Positions 1-11,188 of a DNA stretch of 64,000 nucleotides are shown here, piece after piece. The notes beneath the pieces were generated by a model that was not told the origin of the DNA, made no database searches, and saw nothing but the letters and a program-made list of their open reading frames with translations. Every line of letters starts with the position of its first letter. Position 1 is the stretch's first letter. The translations under genes were made by a program, and so were the position numbers. This DNA is from Tulasnella sp. 424. Its lineage: Eukaryota; Basidiomycota; Agaricomycetes; Cantharellales; Tulasnellaceae. The DNA is taken from contig WSUB01000028.1 of assembly GCA_019633425.1 (NCBI GenBank), positions 124,001-188,000 of the forward strand, given 5' to 3'.

Positions 1-639
1 TTCAAGCTCAAGTACAAGTCTTGCCCTATCGCGGACTTCGGGTTGGCTCACGGCAAGTTCCGGGTGATGCCACAGGACCGACTAGCCTACGTTTTGCCCG
101 ACGGGACCGCGCGGAGGTCTCAGGATCCTAACAACCACTGGTGGATCTACTTAACGACCATGAAAGGAGAGGAGTTGATCCTTGACTTTGGCGCGTACGT
201 CTGGAATCTAGGGACCTGTGTTAAGCCGGATCCCTACGATTTTAAACCACTCGGGATGGCACCTGCTCTCTTTCGAAATCGGGAGCTCAGCAAAGTACCC
301 AACATTGAAGAACAATTCGTGGAACGCGAACGGTTCAGCGTGCTCAAGGATCCAGAGTTGCAAAGCGTGATTCACGATTTCGACACTATCTGGGAAGGAA
401 TGCCGGTCTGCTTTGAGTACGCAACGTCAAAGTTAAAGCGAGAGCTCGGCGCATTTGAGAAGGAAATCATCCCAGAGTGGATTCGGTATGTATTTTGTGG
501 GTAAGCCGCGGGTTGTCGATGAGACTCTTACACACAATTGTGGCGTAGATCGATCTTTACGAACCTCGGCACTTCTATCTACGAGAATGAGTGGAAGAAA
601 TGGCCTACTACTACCCAAATTTGTATTGAAGCGGACTAG
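1..639 (+). CDS. MYND-linked hypothetical protein, 5'-truncated by window edge
   Basis: The C-terminal part of a gene whose start lies left of the window. Reading from base 1, the frame runs to 485. A GTATGT donor at 486 and a TAG acceptor at 547-548 give a 63 nt intron, and the last exon 549-639 ends at TAG. The protein is co-linear with the C-terminal half of the next gene (937-2284). Both carry IADFGLAHGK, a HWWIY segment, the ERFSVL motif, and an intron at the same place before a W-K-K-W-P ending. The MYND finger of the neighbour would lie outside the window here. No enzymatic function can be assigned; the conserved middle domain is not one I recognise. The exon structure rests on splice signals plus paralogue alignment, so it is fairly secure. 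Confidence 0.75.
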
Positions 640-936
640 ACCGAAGAATCGTTGGTGAAGCGTTGCTTGTGAAGGTGCGCTGTGGAGGTACCATCCCCTG
701 GCGATGCTGACTTGCCTTCTCTCTTCTGGCTCATTTCATTACGTGGTACAGTAAATACGTATGCGTCTTAGACCAATGTTTCTCACCTTGTATGAATGAA
801 CATATTTGAAGTCATGCTGGACTTGAGCTGCCTAAGCCTCCCGTGTTCTCTCTTCGAGAACGCCGTCGGACGTCAGCTTTACATACGATTGCCTGCCCTT
901 TCCTTCACCCAATACCCGGTAACCTCCAACGCTACA

Positions 937-2284
937 ATGGCCGACCCGCTCTCCATCCGCGTTCCGCTACAGAAAGTCGAGGAATGTTGTAACTGTTCGA
1001 AAACGGGAGAGAAGCTACTATTCTGCTCATCTTGCTGGGACGTGCGTCTACTGGATGGTACCTTGAAATCATCGGAATCTGATTGCTCTTCTACTCTGAG
1101 CATAGAGGGTATATTGCTCCGTGGAATGTCAGAGGAACGATTGGAAAGAAGGAGGGCACAAGAAGAAATGCAGTACGTAATCGAGGTACTACAAGCGATC
1201 CTACCGAAGCTGACTCTCACTCCTGATTCACACTTAAGTCAAGGTCGAGCAAGTGGACATAGAGAGCTTGTATGGCTACCTCGCCTGTCTCGGCCATGAG
1301 CTTCGCATCATGTCACAGGGTATCGAAGGCGCACTTCATCCGGGTATCTCTCACCGCATACTCAACAACCCTTCACCACAACTCTGCAAACCCGAACCTA
1401 TTCCGGGCTCGGAGGACCCCGCCGACCAAGCCGTCCACGTTCAGTTGGGATCACACCTTGAGTCCGAAGAGCTCGCACCGACTTGGTGGCCTCAAGCCAC
1501 AAGCCAGTACGACAGACTCCGACTCCTCCGCCGAATCGCTTTCGACGGTTACGACTTCCACTTACACTGGGTCACTACGTTCGGTATCCTATGGGTGCTC
1601 TACACCAATAGGTCGAAATGTAAAATCAAATACAAGAACAGCCCCATTGCCGACTTTGGGTTGGCTCACGGCAAGGTTGAAATTCCGAGTCAGGACCGAT
1701 TGGTGTACATCCTATCCGATGGGAGCGTACTGAGAGGTCAGGATCCCGATGACCACTGGTGGATATACGTTAGAAACGCTAGAGGGGACGAGGCGATTCT
1801 CGACCTTGGGGCTTATACGTGGAATGTGGCGACATTCGTCCCTACGGCTCCATACAAGGAATTCGAACCGCTCAACCTCGGGCCCGCCGTGTTTCAAGCC
1901 CTGGATGCCGATGAGACGGCAAACCCGGGAAAGTTGAAATATACAGAGCACGAAAGGTTTAGTGTCTTAACGGACAAGGCGTTCGGAAGCGCAATCATAG
2001 ATAAACCTACGTCCAAGGACCCCCTACCAGAACTCTTTGAACGCCTCGAAGTCATCTTGCAGAAGAAACTGGATGAGACGGAGAAAAAGGTTGTTCAGTT
2101 GTGGATCGAGTGAGCATATCTGATTTCTCTATGTGTCTTTGGGAGGTTGAACTCTGACCGAATATCGGGGTTCAGGAGGACGTTCATGAAGTTGACGCAC
2201 GTCATATTTGAGGGTGACTGGAAAAAGTGGCCGGCGGCAGCACCCACTGAAGTAGATGTCGAAGAGCCCGCGAAAGAGGATTAG
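937..2284 (+). CDS. MYND-type zinc finger protein, hypothetical
   Basis: A four-exon model: 937-1041, 1106-1172, 1239-2109 and 2176-2284, giving about 383 residues. Introns of 64, 66 and 66 nt have GTGCGT, GTACGT and GTGAGC donors and AG acceptors. Joining exons 1 and 2 completes a MYND finger at about residues 16-58: CCNC, then CSSC, then RVYCSVEC, then a DWKEGGHKKKC ending. That fits the C-x2-C / C-x2-C / C-x3-C / H-x3-C pattern of the family. MYND fingers are protein-interaction modules. The remaining 320 residues match the truncated paralogue at 1-639 and resemble no domain I know. The ATG at 937 is the first in frame and lies 15 codons before the finger. It converges with the membrane-protein gene ending at 2490. 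Confidence 0.8.
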
Positions 2285-2489
2285 GACTGTTAATGAAGAA
2301 TGGTATAGCGTGTATCAAATATTGATGGATGTAATTAGAACATTGAGAAGGACGAGGTACGAGGAAGGAAAGGCAGGAAAGCGCGCGTAGTGGACCAACC
2401 GTTCTTTGCTGGGAAGGATTTCGGCGTATTTACAGGTGAGACGGCATTATACATGATATGAGGAGGGAAGAGTAAAGGGTGATGCTGAT

Positions 2490-3206
2490 TCAAACGTTGT
2501 TGGCGACTGCTCTATTTTCGCCTGGTGCACCTGGATAGCTCGGGGGTTTGCCGAGGACCTAACAGTTGCGACGTCAGTGATGCGACTTCACAGAGTCAGC
2601 TAAGGATATAAACTCACGTTCTCGGTGGGAGGGGGCGGACCAGGAGGTGGATTGAATGTGCCAGGTCCCCCAGTGGAGTGGTTGATGGGGGTGTGAGCTG
2701 CAGCGGGATACTGCGTTCCTGTGGTTCCAGGTTGTTGATTCTTGTAGCCTCCAATAGGTTGACGAGATACGGGCTGGTTTGGTTGGTTAAACCCTGGCTG
2801 GTAGGGCTGTTGACCGCCGTGAACGATAAAGGCCTTGTTTGCCCGTCGCATTTGCCGGCGGCGCAGCCATGCTGCGAAACAGAGTACCAGGAGGCCTACG
2901 ACCGCTGCGGATTTAAAAATAAACTAATTTAGTCAGGCGCTACGTTGTGAAGGAAGATAGGGCGTACCGATGGCAATTCCGATGCCGATCCGGGCGCCAT
3001 TGCTGAGTCCGGAGCAACGACGACGGCCATACCTAGAGTTAGGTTTCGGAGCAAGGTGGGTAGAAAGCGATTAATACGTCATTGTGTGTAATCGGGTTCG
3101 TGGCCGGTACACGCGCCGCAGCTTACCTGTCGACGTAGCAAGAGGCCAGTGCTTGAGGGAGGAAAGCGGACGACAACAGTGCGATAGCTGCGATGTTTCG
3201 TGTCAT
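2490..3206 (-). CDS. Small single-span membrane protein with Pro/Gln-rich tail
   Basis: A four-exon model on the minus strand: 3206-3127, 3032-2968, 2904-2618 and 2558-2490, giving 166 residues. Donors are GTAAGC, GTACGC and GTGAGT, and all acceptors end in AG. Residues 1-20 look like a signal peptide (IAAIALLSS core). A C-Y-V-D-R-Y-G-R-R-R-C segment, the motif SNGARIGIGIAI and a hydrophobic span ending in CFAAWLRRRQ follow. The tail is rich in Pro, Gln, Gly and Asn and ends SYPGAP. This is the architecture of short fungal type I membrane proteins with a cytoplasmic Pro-rich tail, some of which bind WW-domain or ubiquitin-ligase partners; that role is inference only. The paralogue at 13387-14192 has the same exon phases, the same first two exon lengths (80 and 65 nt) and the same total length. 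Confidence 0.78.
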
Positions 3207-4129
3207 GGCGAGGGAGTATACAAAAGGGCAGTTGGTCTATAGGCAAGGGTGAGAGTAGTGAGCTTTTATGTGGTGCATTGCCCCTCTTGCTCCATGACGC
3301 AGTCGTCGGGATGCGTGACATCAGTGTCACGTGACGTGCCGGGCCAAGCGAACCCGCTCCAACAAAGTGGGAGCGCGTTGCGGCGGAAAGGCCGCATACT
3401 AGCTTACGCACGAACTTTGTATACGCGATGTATTCGCCGTTAGCGCGAATCAATCGCGAGATTGACATCGCTTGCCAGTGCTACCGCTGCGCCGCAGACG
3501 GCAACTAACATTCCCAGATGCTCCGTCCAGCAGCCATTCTACAATCTTGTCATTGGATAATGGTCTGGGCTTCTGCGACTTCTTCTATGTTGATGAAATG
3601 CCTTTCAGACGTGGAATGTTGTGAAGCCATGGGTCCCGATACGATTTCGCGGAATTCCTGGGATCCCGACGCGTCAGATCCGGTCGCAGACGCGGTATAA
3701 GACCGCCTTTCGCCCACCGTAGCGTAAGACTATCTCCGCTTCGCTTTGCCGCGAGGGTGTGCCTTCAAGGTTATGTAGAGGTCATCATGAGTGGCGATGC
3801 GTGAAACCAACGGAACAAACAAATACGTTTGAATTTGACCTGGCTTGCAATCGCCAATTGCACCTCGACGGAGCGTTTGTACTCGAGGTAAGCTCAGCCT
3901 GGAAATAATCGCGCCATCTCAATAGCTCACTATTTCACAATTTTCTTTTAATTCCAGATTCCTCCTTTTTGCCTCCACAGATCACGCGCTGAGAACACAC
4001 GCTGCTCCCAAGTCTGCTAGGTAGACAGAAGAGTCGCTCCCCTCAGACTCTCAGAACTTTTCGACCGAATCTTATCTCTAAAGTGGCCCCATCCTCGGAT
4101 TTCAGCCGGACTCTGAACACCCCCAGCAT
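3207..4129. other. Intergenic region with two 5'-UTR introns of the next F-box gene
   Basis: No credible coding region. Two intron-like segments precede the ATG at 4130: 3888-3957 (GTAAGC donor, TTCCAG acceptor) and 4021-4083 (GTAGAC donor, CTAAAG acceptor). Matching introns at matching places precede the paralogue at 6586, so they are probably spliced 5'-UTR introns. The left half holds the CACGTG palindrome of the divergent membrane-protein gene. Confidence 0.5.
3328..3335. promoter_or_regulatory. Palindromic TCACGTGA (E-box-like) upstream of membrane-protein gene
   Basis: A perfect 8 bp palindrome with a CACGTG core lies about 122 bp upstream of the minus-strand ATG at 3206. The paralogue at 13387 has CACGTGAC about 88 bp upstream of its ATG. 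CACGTG is the usual core of fungal bHLH factor sites. Sharing between the two paralogues is the only support for function. Confidence 0.35.
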
Positions 4130-5821
4130 ATGTATACCGCATCGCCCGAGCTGACCGATGGCCAGCAACAACCAGGCACGCGTTCCGTGGATCCACATAA
4201 CCGCTCCTTCCCAATCTCTGAACTGCCTTCGGAGCTACTCAGTCTTGTGCTACTCTACTCCCTTCCCATCTTCGATCCAATGGAGTCGTGCTGGGAATAC
4301 GACGAATGCCAGCCTTACATGGCGGCTCTCTTCGGTCTCCGCTACGTTTCGACATTGTGGAGAGACTTGATCGACAGCACCCCTTCCTTTTGGATGATCG
4401 TCTCCTCCACCTGGTCACCGAAAGCGATCAAGATGGTTCTGCGTCGGTCCGGGACCTGCCCCCTCGCCGTCCATCATATCCTCTACAACGACGCTCACAA
4501 CGGCGGGGACGCGGACGAAGCGACGCCGAGCAGAACTTTCCTCCAGCTGGTCAACCCTTATCGGTCGCGCTGGACCTCTGTAATCATTGAATTACCTCGG
4601 GAACTTGTGGCGGAGTTTTTCGACACACCCCTTCCTCGCCTCGATACCCTCAAAATTTCGTTGACAGATGAGGAGGACGCCGTGCAGCCTGTTATCCCTC
4701 TCACCCCAGATATGATCGACGGACTTTACAGCCTCGAGCACGTCTATTTCAATCACCTTCCGCTCCAGTGGAATGACGTGTTTGGCCGTTTGAATCGACT
4801 AAAAACGCTGTCCTTGAGCATGTTGCATAACATCACTGCCGAACAGATAATCGAGGCGATCAGCCTGAACCCCACTCTTGAAACTATAACTCTGGCTTCT
4901 CTGGAAGCCGAAGTTCAACATCAGCCAGTGGACTGGGCCTTGTCCAACCCAACTAGAGCAAGTCTCCCCCGACTCCGCCTCTTCAGCGCAGAAGTAAAAC
5001 TAGATCTCTTGGACGCCATCCTTCAAAACATCCAAATTCCCCATGACATTCGCGAGATCATAATTATTCCTTCACCACCCAGTTCACGGGAAAACAATCA
5101 GCAATTCTGGACAAAGACCATGTCGCCGCTCTTCCCGACGCTTCATAGAATGCACAAGACAACGGGTGGCTCATCGATCAGCTTGAAGGAAAAGGGAACA
5201 GCAATTTGCACATGGACCACAGTCGGAGAAAGTGATGACGGGTTTGAGCTGTGCATTGATAATTGGGGCCACACCCCCGCTTTAGACTGGATCGCATCGG
5301 TTGTGAACGGGTGGGAAAGTCCGGAGGAACTCCCAGGTTTCAAGTTCCTGACAAGCAGCGGTTCCATCGGGTTCTCTACAACTTTTGCTGCGTTACAAAC
5401 CATTCCTCGGATGACGAGCATCGACATAGCCATTAACTCAAAGAACTCTCATCTTTGGGTGTTTCTGGAGGCTTTGGGTGGGGCGACCCCGAAGGGTCCG
5501 CCTTCATTCCCGTTCCTGCAATCTCTTCGAATCCGTAGATGGGGGTTGGGGTTTGCAAAATTCATTGAAGTATTGAAGCGAAGATATACGAATCACCAGC
5601 CGAAAGGATGGCGACCCCGTTCGAACCTCCAGCTCGACTTCACAACACGCAGGCCAGCCTGGTTCGAGGATCCTTCGCCAGTCATCATTCATCTGGAAAA
5701 GGCCGAGGAGCTTCGTGAACTGGATGGAGTAGAGTCAGTCCGGCTCGGCTGTTTGAAGGGACAGCCTGGAATGCTTGCGGTCGTATGGAATGAAGAGGAT
5801 GGTCAATTGGCTTGGGGTTGA
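4130..5821 (+). CDS. F-box-like protein, subfamily A, intact (A1)
   Basis: A single-exon protein of 563 residues. An F-box-like domain lies at about residues 27-90: the core SELPSELLSLVL, then VSTLWRDLID, then TPSFW. The middle is leucine-rich with LEHVYFNHLPLQW and LKTLSLSM segments typical of degenerate leucine-rich repeats. The C-terminus ends GMLAVVWNEED...LAWG, the signature shared by every paralogue here. F-box proteins usually join the SCF ubiquitin ligase through Skp1 in cytosol or nucleus, with the variable middle choosing the substrate; the target here is unknown. The ATG at 4130 precedes a D-P-H-N segment conserved with the copy at 6586. Subfamily A is marked by WE-x2-ECQPY after the F-box core and an S-x-WS-x-EAI motif. 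Confidence 0.88.
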   Translation: MYTASPELTDGQQQPGTRSVDPHNRSFPISELPSELLSLVLLYSLPIFDPMESCWEYDECQPYMAALFGLRYVSTLWRDLIDSTPSFWMIVSSTWSPKAIKMVLRRSGTCPLAVHHILYNDAHNGGDADEATPSRTFLQLVNPYRSRWTSVIIELPRELVAEFFDTPLPRLDTLKISLTDEEDAVQPVIPLTPDMIDGLYSLEHVYFNHLPLQWNDVFGRLNRLKTLSLSMLHNITAEQIIEAISLNPTLETITLASLEAEVQHQPVDWALSNPTRASLPRLRLFSAEVKLDLLDAILQNIQIPHDIREIIIIPSPPSSRENNQQFWTKTMSPLFPTLHRMHKTTGGSSISLKEKGTAICTWTTVGESDDGFELCIDNWGHTPALDWIASVVNGWESPEELPGFKFLTSSGSIGFSTTFAALQTIPRMTSIDIAINSKNSHLWVFLEALGGATPKGPPSFPFLQSLRIRRWGLGFAKFIEVLKRRYTNHQPKGWRPRSNLQLDFTTRRPAWFEDPSPVIIHLEKAEELRELDGVESVRLGCLKGQPGMLAVVWNEEDGQLAWG

Positions 5822-6585
5822 TGCGACGGAAACCTACATACTTCGCTCCCGAGCCTAAAGGAATGACTACATTTGCTGTAAACATAACCTTCATTGCTAC
5901 CGGTGTGTGTATATAATGCATGTTAGTGGTCTCCCGGCTCCATATGCCCTAGCTCCACGAATCCAAATTCATTATTTGAAGGAGTCCGATTGGTTTAATT
6001 TGAGCCTGGTTGTCGAACTTGGTCAGTTTGAACTCAAGGTCATGATAAGAGTAAGGCTATCAAATATTTATAGTAGGAACCAATGGGCGTGCCCACCTGC
6101 GGCAGGTTGCGACAAGGTGGGCCTCTGAGAAAATACTGTCACATCTCACGGCATTTGTTGACTGTGGCGGTTGGGAAATGATTATAACAACTTTTAGACG
6201 CTACGTTCGATCTTAGCTGGAATAATTAGGCTCGTTGTGAGGCTTCCAACCAGTGAGTGGGAGGTAGACAAACAAACATATTTGGATCTGAACTGAGATC
6301 GACCACCGAGGACGGACTTCGAGGTGGCATTTGCGATTGAGGTAAGCTCGCTATAGGAGCTAATAATACCCTGTTACGATGCCTTTGTGATTCACGATCC
6401 ACTTTTCCCTCAGATCCCTACTCGTTGTTTCCGCGGATCGGACGTCGGCTTCCCAATAGGTTTACCCACTGCAAGGTAGGCTACAGAGTGGCTTCCATCA
6501 GGTTCTTAGGAGTTCTGACTGAATCTTATCTCTAGCTTATCGTCTCCTCGGATAGTAGGCGAACGGCCTGTATACCCCGAAACGG
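5822..6585. other. Intergenic region with 5'-UTR introns of copy A2
   Basis: No gene seen. Two intron-like segments at 6342-6413 (GTAAGC donor, CCTCAG acceptor) and 6476-6535 (GTAGGC donor, TCTCTAG acceptor) match the pair upstream of A1 in position, donor sequence and the shared acceptor stretch GAATCTTATCTCTA. Confidence 0.5.
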
Positions 6586-8293
6586 ATGAATCCCGCATCG
6601 CCGGAGGCTGAGCCGACCGAAGCTCAGCAACATCCAGCCACGCGATCTTTGGATCCGCATAACAGCACCTTCCCAATCTCTGAACTCCCTTCGGAGTTGC
6701 TTAGCCTCGTGCTTCACTACTCTCTTCCCGAGTTTGACGCACTGGAGTCAGTCTGGGAATACGGCGAGTGCCAGCCATACATAACGAGACTCTTCAGCCT
6801 CCGTCATGTTTCGACGTTGTGGAGAGACTTAATCGACAGTACGCCTTCGCTTTGGACGCTCGTCTCCTCGACCTGGTCACCGGAGGCAATCAAGATGGTC
6901 CTCTGCCGGTCAGGGAGTTGCCCGCTCATCATCCACCATCCGTCACCCGACCTTCCGGACGATCCGGACAAGGACGAAGTCGAGTTTGCCAGAGAATTTC
7001 TTCGAATCGTCAACCCCCATCGGCCGCGGTGGGCTATTGCCATATTCCAATTACCTCTGGAACTTATTACGGAGTTCTTCGACACACCCATTGCACGCCT
7101 CGATGCCCTCAAGCTCTCAATGACAGATGAAGAGGCCCTGGAAGAGCCTGCCGTCCCTCTCACCCCAACCATCACCGAAATACTTGAAATCTCGAGCACG
7201 TCCATTGAATCTGCGTTCCGTTTCAATGGAACGAAGTTCTTGGAAGATTCAAAGGACTCAAGACGCTTAGCCTGGGCTTCCCGCAAGGCTGGCACGGCTT
7301 CACCGCTGAACAAATAACCAATGCGATAAGCATGAACCCCACCCTCGAAAACATCTTGGTGTGCGCTGTGGAAACTGAAGCCCCACCTATGCCAGTAGAC
7401 TGGGCTTTCTCCAACCCAGCTCGAACCGCTCTCCCCAGACTCCGCACATTCAAGGCCGAAGGGGGTTTATACTTCTTGGATACCATCCTTCGCAACATCT
7501 GGATTGTCCACGAACTTGACGAGCTCACAATAGTAGCCGTACCATCCGATTCACCACAAAACAATAGGGACTTCTGGATGAAAACCGTGTCACCGCTGTT
7601 CCCGACACTTCGAAGAATACACAAAAAAATGGTTCATCACTCACCTTGGAGGAGAGAGGACCCTGCGTTTGGGCCGGGAATGTTGGTGGTGATGACACCG
7701 ATTTTAATCTGTCCATTGACGGTTTGGGCCACGCCACCGTTTTGGGGTGGATTGCAGCTGTCATCGAGGCACGGGGGGATGCGGAAGGGGACCTTCCGGG
7801 CTTCAGATTCCTGTCAACCAGCACCTCCATCGATGTCTCTTCAACTCTTTCTGCTTTGAAGACCATTCGGGGGGTGACAAGTATCCACGTAAACATCCGT
7901 TCGAACGGCGTCCATCCCTGGCGGCTTCTGGAAGTGTTGGGAGGTACAGCCCATGATCCTCCGACTGGTCTACCTCCATTCCCTTTCCTGGAACATCTTC
8001 GGCTGCGTAATTGGAAGTTGAACTTTGACAAGTTGATCGAGGCAGTGAAGCGAAGGTATTCGACTCACCAGCCGAAAGGCTGGCGACCCCGTTCGGACCT
8101 GCGGCTTGACCTGACGACGTCCAAGTCAGTTTGGTTCGAGGATCGTTCTCCGGTCATCATTCATCTGGAAAAGACCCTGGAGCTTTGTGAACTGGATGGA
8201 GTAGAGTCAGTCAGGCTCGGCTGTTTGAAGGAACAGCCTGGCATGCTCGCAGTTGTATTGAACGAAGAGGAAGGTAGATTAGCTTGGGGTTGA
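6586..8293 (+). pseudogene. F-box-like protein, subfamily A, frameshifted (A2)
   Basis: A full-length copy of the A1 type, broken twice. The first 200 residues (6586 to about 7185) read cleanly through the F-box core SELPSELLSLVL and VSTLWRDLID. Near 7186-7207 the frame shifts and the expected LEHVH segment runs into TGA. The second part is open from about 7210 to 7622. An A7 run at 7622-7629 then shifts the frame again, and the last 215 residues (7646-8293) restore the family ending GMLAVVLNEEE...LAWG. All sibling copies are intronless, so the breaks are not introns. As read, only a 243-residue F-box-containing fragment (stop near 7317) could be made. The A7 lesion could be an assembly error; the first lesion plus stop is harder to dismiss. 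Confidence 0.8.
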
Positions 8294-9036
8294 GACTGCT
8301 GAAGCCCACTTTACTGTCGATCCTATATCGAATACTTTGTTGATTGTAAATAGTGCCTGCTGTATTATAATAGATGTTGACGTCGGCTCGACCCAGATAA
8401 CTCTAGCTGTTTTCGTATTTGGAGGACACTCGAGTCCTCTTGCACCGGGTTCCGCTCATGCAACCTATGAGCCCTTTCCGTCCTCTCCATCGACTCACAA
8501 CTACTAAAGTCTCCATTTTTACAAATGTCATGGAAAGGATCAGAGGGTAGACGTCATGTTCACAAAGGGTAAGATTGGTTCCTTTACTACTTCGTGGCTA
8601 GTTGGGGGAGGTGAGCCGTCCAATGAAGTGTCAAGGTGAAGTTAATTTTATCAAAAATCTCTTGGTATTGACGTGGCGTACGCGTCCTCCGGCTGGTTGC
8701 GACAGGGGGGCGGCGGCATTCGTTGTTGTGCAAGTTGGGTAATTATTCGAATCATAACCAAGTTTCCCTCCGTTCATCCTTTGCGGAAATATTCAGACTC
8801 ACTGTAAGAGCTCTACTCATACAGCTTTACGGTGTAGATATGTATCACTAACTTCCTTCGATTTCGTTTTCAGACCTTTGATTACGAGGGAAAGAATAGG
8901 CTCTAGTTGACAAGATCACCAACCTCCGTGCTATTGGCACGAGTCTCAAATAGCGAGCGGCACTTGGCATCGGCGATATTCACTCGTCCTAACGGACATG
9001 CACCAGTAACTTAACAGACCGGGGCTCCAAAACTCC
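8294..9036. other. Intergenic region with 5'-UTR intron of copy A3
   Basis: No coding signal. An intron-like segment at 8804-8873 has a GTAAGA donor, a CACTAAC branch-like motif and a TTTTCAG acceptor. It is a probable 5'-UTR intron matching those of A1 and A2. Confidence 0.45.
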
Positions 9037-10732
9037 ATGAGCGTCAAGGCGTCGAGGTGCGGGGCCGACCATGATCAGCGACGCATCATCGCAAACGGTC
9101 CAATCCCACGAAACTCTGTCGTCTCCATATCCGAAATTCCTCCGGAACTTCTGAGCATCATGATTTACTTCTCTCTCCCGACGCTGGACCCAATGGAGTG
9201 GGTGTGGGAACAAAACGAATGCCAACCATATGTGACAGCGCTCTACAGCCGTCACTGCGTTTAGACGCACTGGAGAGACGTGATAGACAACACCGCTTCC
9301 TTTTGGACGCTTGTCTCCTCGAGCCTACCAAAGGAAGTGATCACCACAACGCTCTCTCGCTCAGCGGCGTGCCCACTCATCGTTCATCATTTGCCATACG
9401 AACTTCCAAAGGACAAGGACATCATCTCGTTCTCCAGAGAATTCCTCGCCCTCGTTCACCCTTATCAGTCACGATGGATTGGTGTCGTTTTATCCTCACC
9501 GGTGCAACTCATGTCCGAGTTCTTTGGCGCGCCCCGTTCCCCGGCTTGACACCCTCAAACTCTCCGTGACTGGTGATGTGACACTCCGTGGTCAAAACTA
9601 CAAATTCGACCCTTGCTCACCTATTCTCCACAACGTACTTCCAACCCTCGAACACGTCCACCTCAACGGCCTTCCATTCCAGTGGGGTGATGTTCTTGGC
9701 ACGTTTGGTCGGTTGAAAACCCTCATTTTAAGCAGTATACAACGCTACGATATCACTTCCTATCAGCTGTACCAGGCAATGTGTCGGAGTCCCGCCCTCG
9801 AGGAGGTTGTCATGTTGAGAATCGATGCCAACATCGAAAGCCCAGCGGGCTGGCTTCCGAATCCAATTACACTGCCTCGACTCCGCACCTTCCGAGTTCA
9901 AGGAAACCTCAAGTTCCTCGAGACCATACTGAGTTGGGTTCAGTTGCCTCTTGAGGTCGAAACGTTGGTCCTCAGATTCTCAGCCTCCTTGTATTCGAAT
10001 GACATAGCCAGATGGATACGGATGATGTCACCACTGCTCCCCATCATCCAAAAGCTACATGAGAGAGGGAATAGATCAACTATTGATTTGGACACCGAGA
10101 CCTGTTGCATTTGGACCACGGTGTCAAGTGTCAGAGGGTTCAAGTTGGAGATCGAAAACATGCGCGCTTTTTACGCGTTGGAGTGTATTGCGTCGCTCGC
10201 CGACCAACTCCATTGGACCCAGGGCTTGCCAGACCTCACCTTCATCACGGAGAACGCTTATATCGACGACGTTAATATTTTAGCAGCTCTGAAACCCATT
10301 CATGCGCTGACTTCCATCGAGATATTCATGGGGTTGGAAAACATCCATATTGGTCAATTTTTGAAGCTCCTCAGCGGTACGAGTGGAGAAACCACGAACG
10401 ATTCGATTTCTTTCCCGAACCTCCGTTATTTAAAATTACGTAAGTGGAGATCGGGTGTAGATGGGATCATCGAAGCTATGAAGCAGAGGTATTCGACCCA
10501 CCGACTGGAGGAGCGGCGACCCCACCAGAAAATGGTACCTGACTACACTGCCTCAAGAACAGTGTGGTTTGAAGATCCCGAACGCCCACAGGTCGTTTTG
10601 ACTATGGATAAGATTCAGGAGCTTCGGAGCCTCGATGGTATAGAACGCGTTTGGTTAGGCTGCTTGCGTGAACAGCCGGGGATGTTGGCTGTCGTATGGA
10701 GCGAAGAGGACTCGCGAGAAGTGCGGGGTTAG
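9037..10732 (+). pseudogene. F-box-like protein, subfamily A, nonsense plus frameshift (A3)
   Basis: Homologous along its whole length to A1 and A4. The F-box core SEIPPELLSIMI reads in frame from 9037, but TAG at 9262-9264 replaces the serine codon of the conserved V-S-T-x-W-R-D motif. The same frame continues to about 9535 and loses register by one base at GAPRSPA, where siblings read a P-R-L-D-T-L-K-L segment. From there the second frame is open to 10732 and ends GMLAVVWSEED. One nonsense and one single-base frameshift therefore inactivate an otherwise well-preserved copy. The 417-residue downstream ORF lacks the F-box. Confidence 0.8.
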
Positions 10733-11188
10733 CCGTGCGTTGAGTAAGACTATTTTACCTGCTTTGTACATGGCCAGAATACCGCTTGGTGATTGATGGC
10801 AGTCGCGTCGTGTCATGAACTCTATCTTCCATTCCCCAAGCGCGTGACTGGCACTGTGAGGAAGTCGTATCCGCCCGCGGCGTCGGGAGAATACGACTTT
10901 GTTTGTTTGTGCAGGCTGGCTCGACAATTTCGATCGCGACCAAGGGTGCGTCTCAAACTCTCCCTGTCTAAGAGGATTGTTGTGAGTAAATTTCATAAAT
11001 GGGGGGTCAGATAAATTCATCTCATGGGCGATTTTACTTGAGTACCCGTCCGATTCCCATAACTGAAAACGGGTCCTGCTGACTTGGGTTTCTGGCCTCG
11101 TCACACGAGAATCAAGAGGTGAGCGACGCAAACTGAAGGAAATTCTCAGCGGCTTTGACCTAAACCAATTATTATAGTGCTCTAACCG
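10733..11188. other. Intergenic region with 5'-UTR intron of copy A4
   Basis: No gene. A putative 59 nt 5'-UTR intron, 11119-11177, has a GTGAGC donor and an ATTATAG acceptor, just ahead of the ATG at 11189. Confidence 0.4.

Noticed and set aside
3301..3345. Possible hairpin GTGACATCAGTGTCAC as a terminator
   Set aside because: The genes are eukaryotic; short GC hairpins are not used as terminators, and the site lies in a promoter region.
7180..7330. Intron in A2 instead of a frameshift
   Set aside because: All other copies are intronless here and the homologous sequence continues without a gap, so it is a lesion, not an intron.
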